From positions 1 through 17,058 of the forward strand of contig JAOZOC010000014.1 of NCBI GenBank assembly GCA_029933495.1: a DNA stretch of 17,058 bases. Direction: 5' to 3'. The notes beneath the pieces are model-generated. The model worked only from the letters and a program-made list of their open reading frames with translations, did not search any database and was not told the origin of the DNA. Below are positions 1-5,860 of this stretch, piece by piece. How positions within the stretch are numbered: position 1 is the first letter of the stretch; every line of letters begins with the position of its first letter. Both the position numbers and the translations under genes were made by a program. The DNA is from Bacteroidales bacterium (GTDB lineage Bacteria > Bacteroidota > Bacteroidia > Bacteroidales > JAADJA01).

Positions 1-714
1 ATGCTGAATGCGGTCGGCTTACAAAATAAAGGCGTTGACCATTTTATTGATAATATTTACCCACGGATAAAACATCATGACACTCACATAATTCCGAATA
101 TCAACGGCTCAACGGTTGAAGATTATATTGAGGTTGCTGAAAAGCTGAATGAAATAGAGACAATACCTGCGATAGAACTGAATATCTCCTGCCCGAATGT
201 GAAAGCCGGTGGGATGCTTTTTGGGACAAGCTGTCCATCAGCAATAGCTGTAACAAAAGCAGTCAGAGAAGTTTACAATAAAATGTTGATTGTTAAGCTC
301 TCACCAAATGTTACTGATATTACGGAGATTGCTAAAGGAGTTGAGGGAGCCGGAGCTGATTCTGTTTCTCTGATAAACACGCTCCTTGGAATTGCTGTTG
401 ATGCTGAGAAGCGAAAGTCGGTTTTATCGACTGTAACAGGTGGATTATCAGGCCCTGCTATTAAACCTGTTGCCCTTAGGATGGTTTGGCAAGTCTATAA
501 TGCTGTTAAGATTCCAATTTTTGGTATTGGTGGAATTATGAATGCCACTGATGCCATTGAATTTATGCTTGCAGGCGCTTCAGCTATCCAGGTTGGAACG
601 GCCAATTTTATTGATCCTCAGGTTTCTGTGAAAATTATAGACGGAATTAATGATTATTTGGAAAGGCATAAATTTAACTCTGTAACCGACCTGACCGGTG
701 CAATGGAGGTTTGA
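1..714 (+). CDS. pyrD: Dihydroorotate dehydrogenase, class 1B catalytic subunit, 5'-truncated
   Basis: This enzyme oxidises dihydroorotate to orotate in pyrimidine synthesis. Class 1B enzymes use FMN and normally partner with an iron-sulfur/FAD electron-transfer subunit (PyrK). Visible are [11 protein letters not shown] (residues 61-71 of this fragment, with the likely catalytic base Cys64), [27 protein letters not shown], the phosphate/FMN-binding GIGGI and [13 protein letters not shown] near the end. These match class 1B closely in order and spacing. The family is about 300 residues and only 237 are present, so roughly 65 N-terminal residues lie outside the window. The ATG at base 1 is an internal methionine (family context MLNAxGLQN), not the start. 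The gene ends in TGA and is the only plus-strand gene. I see no clear terminator after it. Its pyrK partner is not in the window and may lie upstream. Confidence 0.96.
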   Translation: MLNAVGLQNKGVDHFIDNIYPRIKHHDTHIIPNINGSTVEDYIEVAEKLNEIETIPAIELNISCPNVKAGGMLFGTSCPSAIAVTKAVREVYNKMLIVKLSPNVTDITEIAKGVEGAGADSVSLINTLLGIAVDAEKRKSVLSTVTGGLSGPAIKPVALRMVWQVYNAVKIPIFGIGGIMNATDAIEFMLAGASAIQVGTANFIDPQVSVKIIDGINDYLERHKFNSVTDLTGAMEV

Positions 715-887
715 AATTTGTCTATTTAATGTTGTCCTTTTTTCTGATTCCTAGTAATATCATTACTTTTACAATAATATTTTCCTGTTTTTTCGCATAT
801 TTTCCGATTGCTCTTAAGCTCCCCCTGGTCAGTAATAGTATTGAGTTTAGTGTCCCAAATTAGAAATATATCTTTATGTTATTTTGA

Positions 888-1319
888 CTTGATACAAAGT
901 AACTATCCCGAAAGCTTTCGAGGACAAGAAAATTCAAAGCTATCATCCCACAAGCCTGCCCACGCCCGCTGAATTTTCAGGCCAACCCACACTAAATGCT
1001 TCACATTTATTATGTTCATCTAATTCCAAATTTTTATGCTGAAGTCAGTAACCCAGAACACCAAAACCTAAACAATCGCTTGCGATTGTACTGAGGCATT
1101 AAATTTTTTCACGTAATTTTTCCACCGCAACAATTTGTGTCGGGCATTTGTAAGAAACCCTTGAACTACTGAAGATTCAAATAACCATAAAGATTGCACC
1201 TGATAGTTGAAAAACAGAAAATCCAAAAGTTTCAGGGCTTGGGTTTCGTGGCAATTGAGAGGATGTGAAAAATAGGGAAAAAATTTCTAGCCTTGATTTT
1301 TTGTAACTTTTTTATCATG
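888..1319. repeat. Candidate non-coding element bounded by imperfect inverted repeats
   Basis: The left end reads CTTGATACAAAGTAAC (888-903). The reverse complement of the right end (1303-1319) reads CATGATAAAAAAGTTAC, which matches apart from a few substitutions and one short indel. About 430 bases lie between them, with internal palindromes and no start-initiated reading frame. I infer a MITE-like or other dispersed intergenic element, because similar CTTGATAC...GTAAC ends are familiar to me from Bacteroidota gaps. No transposase is present and no target-site duplication is visible, so the boundaries are provisional. Confidence 0.45.
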
Positions 1320-1329
1320 AAAAAAGTTA
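1304..1329. terminator. A/T-rich hairpin, possible terminator after the EamA gene
   Basis: TAACTTTTTT and AAAAAAGTTA form a perfect 10-base inverted repeat around a 6-base loop, starting five bases beyond the stop codon of the minus-strand transporter gene. The stem has little G/C, so it would be weak. It overlaps the right end of the inverted-repeat element and may belong to that instead. Confidence 0.35.
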
Positions 1330-1333
1330 ATAA

Positions 1334-2251
1334 TTAACCCATAAATAACAAAGAAACTCCTACGACAGCAATCACTGCCCCGATTATCTCTTTGAGATTT
1401 ACTTTTTCCTTCAGAAAAATAACTGCAGGTGCGATTATGAGAACAGGCACAATAGACATTATGGTTGAGGCAACTCCTGTTGTTGTGTTCTGAATGGCCA
1501 GCAATGAGAAAGCGACTCCAAGAAACGGTCCGAAGACAGAACCTATGGAAGTATATTTTAATCCTTTTTTATCTTTAAAGCCTGCAACAACATTTCTCCA
1601 TTTCCCTCTGATAGTAAAAAGTATTGTGAATCCGGCCATTCCGGCAAGAACCCGTATCTGTGATGCAGAGAAAGCATTGTAGTCTTTCATTCCGAATTTA
1701 CTAAGTACTAAACCGGCTGATTGGCCGACAGCACCTCCAAATGCAAACATAACACCAACCAGTGGATATGAAAGTTTAAGTCTGTTTTTATCTCCATTGC
1801 TTTTATCAGGTGTCTGACGTTCGATTACTACTATTGTGACCCCTGATATAGTAACAATCATACCGGCAATATTTAATATAGTCAGTGTTTCGCCGAGCAA
1901 CAACCAGCCCATCAGAGCAGTCAGTGGCGGAACCAGAGCCATAATAAGCATTGAAATTCTGGCTCCGATAAGAACGAAAGCCTGAAACAAAAGCTGATCA
2001 CCAATTACAAAACCCACAAGTCCGGAAAGCGACAGCCAAAGCCAGGCTTCCAGTGTTGCATCTGTTGGGAACAGCATTCCACGTGTGATCCACAAATAAA
2101 TACTATAAATGATAAAAGCGAAGTATAGCCTTATGATGTTTACGGTCATCGAGCCAATTCTTTTGCCTGCTATTTCAAAAACCATTGACGTGGTTGTCCA
2201 GAAAAAAGCAGTCAGTAGAGCGGCTATCTCGCCAAAATGGGATGCAAGCAT
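1334..2251 (-). CDS. EamA/DMT-family membrane transporter
   Basis: This is a 305-residue inner-membrane protein of the drug/metabolite transporter superfamily (10 TMS type). Its substrate cannot be told from sequence. It has two homologous halves. The first ends in the EamA signature region ALVPPLTALMGWLLLGE (about residues 105-121). The second ends in VPVLIIAPAVIFLKEK followed by IIGAVIAVVGV. A hydrophilic, Lys/Asp/Asn-rich linker near residues 145-160 separates them. Length is normal for the family. The start ATG is preceded by AAAGGA three bases away, a fairly good ribosome-binding site for this phylum. It lies 23 bases after the kinase/pyrophosphorylase gene, so the two are probably cotranscribed. 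The link may be organisational only, as no metabolic tie is evident. Confidence 0.9.
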   Translation of the reverse strand: MLASHFGEIAALLTAFFWTTTSMVFEIAGKRIGSMTVNIIRLYFAFIIYSIYLWITRGMLFPTDATLEAWLWLSLSGLVGFVIGDQLLFQAFVLIGARISMLIMALVPPLTALMGWLLLGETLTILNIAGMIVTISGVTIVVIERQTPDKSNGDKNRLKLSYPLVGVMFAFGGAVGQSAGLVLSKFGMKDYNAFSASQIRVLAGMAGFTILFTIRGKWRNVVAGFKDKKGLKYTSIGSVFGPFLGVAFSLLAIQNTTTGVASTIMSIVPVLIIAPAVIFLKEKVNLKEIIGAVIAVVGVSLLFMG

Positions 2252-2274
2252 TTATCCTTTAAATTTATAATAAA

Positions 2275-3087
2275 TTATAAAGCTTTTTCACTTTTTCGTT
2301 TCAAAGCCAGTATTTCCGAAGCTATCTCCTCGATTGACTTTCCAGTGACATTAACAATAGTCCATTTTGGTTGATGTCTGTATAGCTGTTGTGCAAATTT
2401 TAATTCGTCTGCAACGTGCAGATACTCGGCATAGTTTCCGGTTATGCCGCCAAGATGTTCATGCCTCGATTTTCTTAATTGAGACAGATGTTTCGGACTT
2501 GTCATTAAACAGAAAACATCTGTAGGATTAACATTATAAACAGAAGCCGGCGGATCTATATTCAGAACAATAGGGATGTTGGCTACAAACCAGCCTTTGG
2601 TGGCAAGGTAAATGCTAAGGGGTGTTTTAAATGTCCGCGAAACGCCCAAGATAACAATATCCGCCTTATCAATTTCGTGATGACGCATCCCGTCATCGTG
2701 CCTGAATGTGTATTCCATTGCTTCAATCCTTCTGAAATAGGCTTTGTTAAGTTTATGGAAAAGACCCGGTTTTTCGGAAGGTGACGCATCTTTGAAGTGG
2801 TGTGAAAGCCTCAATAACAATGGCCCCATAATGTCAATCCGCTCTACATTGTATTTTCGGGAAAGTTTAACCATAATACTTCTCATTTCATCCGAAACAA
2901 TTGTATGCAGGATAATTGCATTTTTTTCAGCAGCTTCCCTGACAACCTCCTCAACCTGATCACGTGTACGTACTCCCGGCCGCACAATCACCTCCGGTTG
3001 AATTCCGGGAAACTGTGTTAATGCAGCATCCAGAGCCTGCTGGGCTGTACGGCCTGTTCCGTCTGAAACAACTATTACGTAATACAT
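2275..3087 (-). CDS. Bifunctional kinase/pyrophosphorylase regulating PPDK or PEP synthase (DUF299 family)
   Basis: This cytoplasmic regulatory protein is 270 residues long, typical of the family. Characterised members phosphorylate a threonine of pyruvate,phosphate dikinase or PEP synthase, inactivating it, and remove the phosphate again by phosphorolysis, so controlling pyruvate/PEP flux. The sequence starts with the diagnostic VIVVSDGTGRTA (residues 4-15). It carries the P-loop GVSRTFKT (148-155) followed by PLSIYLATKGW, and HDDG near residue 130. The target enzyme is not in the window. Which of the two targets it acts on cannot be decided from this sequence alone; PPDK is the commoner partner in anaerobic Bacteroidota. 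It is the first gene of a unit with the transporter and has a good promoter about 60 bases upstream. Confidence 0.93.
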   Translation of the reverse strand: MYYVIVVSDGTGRTAQQALDAALTQFPGIQPEVIVRPGVRTRDQVEEVVREAAEKNAIILHTIVSDEMRSIMVKLSRKYNVERIDIMGPLLLRLSHHFKDASPSEKPGLFHKLNKAYFRRIEAMEYTFRHDDGMRHHEIDKADIVILGVSRTFKTPLSIYLATKGWFVANIPIVLNIDPPASVYNVNPTDVFCLMTSPKHLSQLRKSRHEHLGGITGNYAEYLHVADELKFAQQLYRHQPKWTIVNVTGKSIEEIASEILALKRKSEKAL

Positions 3088-3145
3088 AAATAAGGTATGA
3101 TTAAAATAAAAACTTCAGCCTTCAGTTTAACACTGTTATTATTGA

Positions 3146-3174
3146 CAAAGATAGTTTGTTTTTTTAGATTGAAA
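3146..3174 (-). promoter_or_regulatory. Bacteroidota-type promoter for the kinase/pyrophosphorylase-EamA unit
   Basis: On the minus strand TATCTTTG (3153-3146) matches the -7 consensus TAnnTTTG exactly. TTTC (3174-3171) stands in for the -33 TTTG with 17 bases between. Predicted transcription would begin about 50 bases before the ATG at 3087. The motif position suits the gene, but the -33 element is imperfect. Confidence 0.55.
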
Positions 3175-3209
3175 CCGGAACCTGGAAAATAGAGAGCGGA
3201 CGCTTTTTT

Positions 3210-3246
3210 GCCACGAAGACACTAAGACACAAAGAATCACAAAAAG
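3210..3246. repeat. Tandem 8-base CACnAAGA tract
   Basis: Three consecutive octamers, CACGAAGA, CACTAAGA and CACAAAGA (3212-3235), follow TTTTTTGC and lead into a degenerate fourth copy, CACAAAAAG. Tracts like this are familiar to me as dispersed intergenic sequence in many bacterial genomes. Their function is unknown to me. Confidence 0.6.
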
Positions 3247-3310
3247 TCAAGGGTTCAGGGTAAGGAAGCCGATATGGATAAAAGTTTAGGGTTAGGTGCA
3301 CCTTTCCTCA

Positions 3311-3359
3311 ATCGTAAATCCATCATAAATCGTAAATCGTTTTCGTAAATTGTAAATCA
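3311..3359. repeat. Irregular TCGTAAAT repeats
   Basis: TCGTAAAT occurs at 3312-3319, 3330-3337 and 3343-3350, with a variant TTGTAAAT at 3350-3357. Spacing is irregular (18 and 13 bases), so this is a degenerate tract rather than a regular operator array. Confidence 0.6.
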
Positions 3360-3416
3360 TTTCTACCCTGGCAGGATTTTTTTTTGGAATTCCAGGTGCT
3401 TTTTGTGAAAATATTG

Positions 3417-3533
3417 TTATGTCGGGATTATGAAATAATAGATAAAGAAAAACAGCGACAGCAGCACTAAAAAAGCTACAATGGCTATCAATGCTATATT
3501 CTCGAAGTTATTGCCTTTTCTGTTTTTATTCAT
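3417..3533 (-). CDS. Small single-span membrane peptide (38 codons), coupled to the aminotransferase
   Basis: I do not recognise this product. The frame begins at an ATG inside the last codons of the aminotransferase: the 8-base ATGAATAA holds this start and the aminotransferase stop. This arrangement implies translational coupling. The peptide has a basic, polar N-terminus MNKNRKGNNFEN followed by about 24 strongly hydrophobic residues (roughly 12-36, rich in Leu, Phe and Ile) and a short IIPT end. This predicts an inner-membrane peptide with its N-terminus in the cytoplasm. It could be a real micropeptide or a chance frame. The overlap and clean membrane profile favour reality. Confidence 0.5.
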   Translation of the reverse strand: MNKNRKGNNFENIALIAIVAFLVLLSLFFFIYYFIIPT

Positions 3534-4356
3534 AATATTGTTTGTGTTGTTTGATATATTCCGCCTCTAAGTTATCAAAATATTTTATTATCTTTCTCAT
3601 TATTTTATTTTTAGAGTCAAAATATATATTATCAATATTTCTGATGGGTACGACTTTTCTTGAAGTCCCGGTCAGAAAGGCGGATTCAAAATCACTTATC
3701 TGACTGTATGGAATATTTACTATTTCGGTTTCTATTTTATTGGCTAAACAAATTTCCAGAACTTTTTTACGTGTAACTCCGGGGAGTACCATATTCTCAG
3801 GGGGTGTGTAAACCGTATTGTTTTTTATGAAAAATATGTTTGACCTGCTTCCTTCTGTAATGAACCTGTTCTTATTTATCAGAATAGCTTCATAAGCCTT
3901 GTTTTTGCCGATTAATTTGGTTGCAGTTTCTCTGAGTTTTGTATTCCAGATTTTAGCATTCGGATTGTATCTCTCCTCATAAAGAGTTACTGTATTTATC
4001 CCTGATTTATACTCTTCTGATGATGGACGATGAGGGGTCATAAAGTATGCAATAAAACCACTATTGTTATCAGTCCCGAAGATGAATTTTACAGGCCCTT
4101 CAGTTATTTTATTTTTGGTAATAAGCCTGGCAATTGCTTTCCTGAAATCAGAAAGTGATATTATCAGCTTTTCCTGACATAAAAGAAATGAGTTTTGTAA
4201 TCGGGCGAAATGGTCTTCAAGAAATAACGGAACCCCATCTGCAACACGAAGTACTTCGTAAACAGGTTTTTCCGAAAATGAGATATCTTCCGTAATATCT
4301 TTAACTGGTTTTAAACAATTATTAATTATGCAATATTTTCCAATCCAATCTGCCAT
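3526..4356 (-). CDS. Class IV PLP-dependent aminotransferase (branched-chain / D-amino-acid / aminodeoxychorismate lyase fold)
   Basis: This 276-residue cytoplasmic protein is fold-type IV. EVLRVADGVPLFLEDHFARL (about residues 34-53) matches the N-terminal signature ETIRxxxGxxxxxxxHxxRL. Lys140 in the NTKLRE segment is the best candidate for the PLP-binding lysine. EAILINKNRFITEGSRSNIF and LPGVTRKKVLE are further family signatures, and LTGTSRKVVPI is the C-terminal phosphate/substrate loop. Family members include branched-chain aminotransferase, D-alanine aminotransferase and the folate enzyme PabC; sequence alone does not decide. No pabA or pabB gene is nearby. The gene looks richer in Lys, Asn, Ile and A/T than its neighbours. 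Its start lies four bases after the T-tract of the dnaN terminator, and it overlaps the small membrane ORF at its 3' end. Confidence 0.87.
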   Translation of the reverse strand: MADWIGKYCIINNCLKPVKDITEDISFSEKPVYEVLRVADGVPLFLEDHFARLQNSFLLCQEKLIISLSDFRKAIARLITKNKITEGPVKFIFGTDNNSGFIAYFMTPHRPSSEEYKSGINTVTLYEERYNPNAKIWNTKLRETATKLIGKNKAYEAILINKNRFITEGSRSNIFFIKNNTVYTPPENMVLPGVTRKKVLEICLANKIETEIVNIPYSQISDFESAFLTGTSRKVVPIRNIDNIYFDSKNKIMRKIIKYFDNLEAEYIKQHKQYYE

Positions 4357-4360
4357 TGAT

Positions 4361-4391
4361 GTAAATAAAAAAGCAAGTCATTGACTTGCTT
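4361..4391 (-). terminator. Intrinsic terminator of dnaN
   Basis: On the minus strand AAGCAAGTCA and TGACTTGCTT form a near-perfect stem (8-9 base pairs once a loop is allowed), directly followed by TTTTATTT. It begins 24 bases after the dnaN stop codon, as expected for a factor-independent terminator. Its T-tract ends four bases before the aminotransferase ATG. Confidence 0.85.
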
Positions 4392-4415
4392 TAGATTATT
4401 CAAAAAGATTAACTC

Positions 4416-5537
4416 TTATTGGTTAAGCATAACGGGCATAACCAGCATCAGAATATCCTCATTTTCGTTTTCATTATCAGCCGGAACAAGTATTCCTGCG
4501 CGGTTTGGTACTGACATTTCCAGTTTAACCTGCTCAGTGTCAAGATTTATAAGCATATCAAGAAGGAATTTTGAGTTGAACCCAATCTCCATATCTTCAC
4601 CTTCATAGCTGCATGCAATCCTCTCTTTGGCTTCATTTGCATAGTCAATATCCTCAGCCGACATAACAAGCTCCTGGCCGTTGATCTTCAGCCTGACCTG
4701 ATTTGTAGATTGGTTAGCGTATAGAGCAACCCGTCTGAGAGCACCTACGAAAGGCAGCCTGTCTATTGTAAGGACATTTGGATTTTCTTTTGGAATTACT
4801 GCATCGTAATTAGGATATTTACCATCAATCAAACGACAGACCATATTCACGTTTTCATATTCGAAAAATGCATTTGTCTGATCGTAATCAATTCTGACGT
4901 CAATATCTTCAGGTAAAATATTCTTTAACTGATTAATAGGCTTTTTTGGAAGAATGAAGGATGCTGGTTCAGAGGCCTTAGCGTCTTTTCTTTTGTACCT
5001 GACAAGTTTGTGAGCATCAGTTGCAACAAAAGTCACATCTTCGGTTGATAGTTCGCAAAAAACACCTGTCATAACAGGGCGCAATTCGTCGTTGCCTGTT
5101 GCGAAAAGAGTTTTATTAAAAGCATTTTTAAGAATATCAGAATCCAAAGTAATGGATGAAGGATTTTCAAGGGTCGGCTTAAGAGGAAACTCATCACTCT
5201 TGTGGCCGGTAAGCTTAAATTTCCCACCATCAGTAAGTATTTCAACAGCCAGCGTCTCCTTATTTATTGATACTGTTACCGGAATATTTGGTAATGACTT
5301 TATGGTATCCAATAATAATTTAGCAGGAATTGCTACAACTCCGGGCTCTTCTGCTTTGTCAGGCTGAACTTTAACCGACATTGTGGTTTCAAGGTCAGAA
5401 GCTGTTATTATTAATGAGTCTTCACTAAGCTCAAACAAAAAATCATCAAGGATTGGCAGGGTGTTGCTTGAATTGATAACACCACTAATCATCTGAAGAT
5501 TCTTTAGCAATACGGTACTTGATACAATAAATTTCAT
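4416..5537 (-). CDS. dnaN: DNA polymerase III beta subunit (sliding clamp)
   Basis: This is the ring-shaped processivity clamp that tethers DNA polymerase III to DNA; it works as a homodimer. The chosen start gives 373 residues beginning MKFIVSSTVLLKNL, the conserved N-terminus. An in-frame ATG twelve codons upstream would add MNKICKTRKIKD, which is not family-like. Three clamp domains of about 120 residues follow one another. ATDAHKLVRY and RLIDGKYPNYDAVIP are standard beta-clamp motifs, and the C-terminal LMLVMPVMLNQ corresponds to the usual ...MPMRL end that lines the protein-binding cleft. Length is normal. No dnaA, recF or gyrB is beside it, which is common in Bacteroidota. No strong promoter motif stands out; TA-AAA-TTTG about 25 bases upstream has one base too many in the spacer. 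Confidence 0.97.
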   Translation of the reverse strand: MKFIVSSTVLLKNLQMISGVINSSNTLPILDDFLFELSEDSLIITASDLETTMSVKVQPDKAEEPGVVAIPAKLLLDTIKSLPNIPVTVSINKETLAVEILTDGGKFKLTGHKSDEFPLKPTLENPSSITLDSDILKNAFNKTLFATGNDELRPVMTGVFCELSTEDVTFVATDAHKLVRYKRKDAKASEPASFILPKKPINQLKNILPEDIDVRIDYDQTNAFFEYENVNMVCRLIDGKYPNYDAVIPKENPNVLTIDRLPFVGALRRVALYANQSTNQVRLKINGQELVMSAEDIDYANEAKERIACSYEGEDMEIGFNSKFLLDMLINLDTEQVKLEMSVPNRAGILVPADNENENEDILMLVMPVMLNQ

Positions 5538-5732
5538 ATCTTTTATTTTTCGTGTTTTGCAAATTTTATTCAAGGGTAAAATTATATATTTTTTTAATTG
5601 TCAACATATATTTAGTGCCTATTTCTTAACAATTTTTCAAACAATTGATTTTGAGGGTGATTATCTGTGTTTATTTTGAATTGATTTTTGTGTGTGGATG
5701 GGTTGAATATTCAGTGTTTGGGGCCGTTTTTG

Positions 5733-5756
5733 TAATGAGACCTTTGCAAGGCATTA
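5733..5756. other. Compact bulged hairpin containing GAGACCTTTGCA
   Basis: TAATG/CATTA (five pairs), an unpaired AGA, then CCTT/AAGG (four pairs) around a TGC loop form an imperfect hairpin, flanked by TTT and AAA that could extend it. The core GAGACCTTTGCA resembles the ends of some Bacteroidota insertion sequences. No second end is found in the window. It could be a remnant end or an RNA structure in the intergenic region. Confidence 0.35.
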
Positions 5757-5802
5757 CTAAAGAATTTACAGGTAGAAAAATTATTTGTCCATAAAATTGC
5801 AA

Positions 5803-5833
5803 ACTCCGGGTTTGGAGGTGTATTTCCCGGAGT
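5803..5833 (-). terminator. Probable terminator of the TPR/PD40 gene
   Basis: ACTCCGGG (5803-5810) and CCCGGAGT (5826-5833) form a perfect, G/C-rich 8-base stem with a 15-base loop, starting 27 bases after the stop codon of the minus-strand gene. The downstream sequence on that strand, TTGCAATTTTAT, is only moderately T-rich. Confidence 0.6.
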
Positions 5834-5860
5834 CTGTTTTTAGGTGAGTTGTCTGATATG

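Larger units (their letters stand above)
715..1333. other. Long intergenic gap between pyrD and the convergent EamA gene
   Basis: I find no credible ATG-initiated gene here. The gap holds an inverted-repeat-bounded stretch (888-1319), short palindromes (CGAAAGCTTTCG at 909-920; ACAATCGC-TT-GCGATTGT at 1072-1089), a 9-base inverted repeat GAAAATTCA/TGAATTTTC (928-936 and 970-978) and an A/T-rich hairpin at 1304-1329. Two minus-strand frames stay open without a start codon: 722-859 (45 codons, rich in Lys and Ile) and 1068-1286 (72 codons). Both could be gene remnants or chance. Confidence 0.7.
3088..3416. other. Intergenic gap with promoter and degenerate repeat tracts
   Basis: No gene is visible. 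The right side ends at the small membrane ORF. The gap contains the promoter of the kinase/pyrophosphorylase unit, an 8-base tandem tract (3212-3235), a TCGTAAAT-type tract (3311-3359), and TGGAATTCCA (within 3380-3400), a perfect 10-base palindrome beside a run of T. No convincing intrinsic terminator for the aminotransferase/small-ORF unit is seen. Confidence 0.6.
5538..5860. other. Intergenic region between the TPR/PD40 gene and dnaN
   Basis: This stretch holds the dnaN leader (very A/T-rich, 5538-5600), a compact hairpin at 5733-5756 and the terminator of the upstream gene at 5803-5833. A single DnaA-box-like match (CATCCACA on the minus strand near 5690) is isolated and not evidence of an origin. 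A 71-codon frame crossing the terminator has no support. Confidence 0.6.

Noticed and set aside
3365..3400. T-run flanked by CCTGG and CCAGG as a terminator
   Set aside because: The T-run lies inside the loop rather than after the stem on either strand, so it does not have terminator geometry.
5538..5573. Upstream ATG at 5573 for dnaN
   Set aside because: The extra residues MNKICKTRKIKD are not part of the conserved clamp N-terminus, which begins MKFIVSS.
5538..5860. Possible replication origin beside dnaN
   Set aside because: Only one weak DnaA-box-like match is seen, there is no dnaA neighbour, and the A/T-rich stretch is explained as the dnaN leader.
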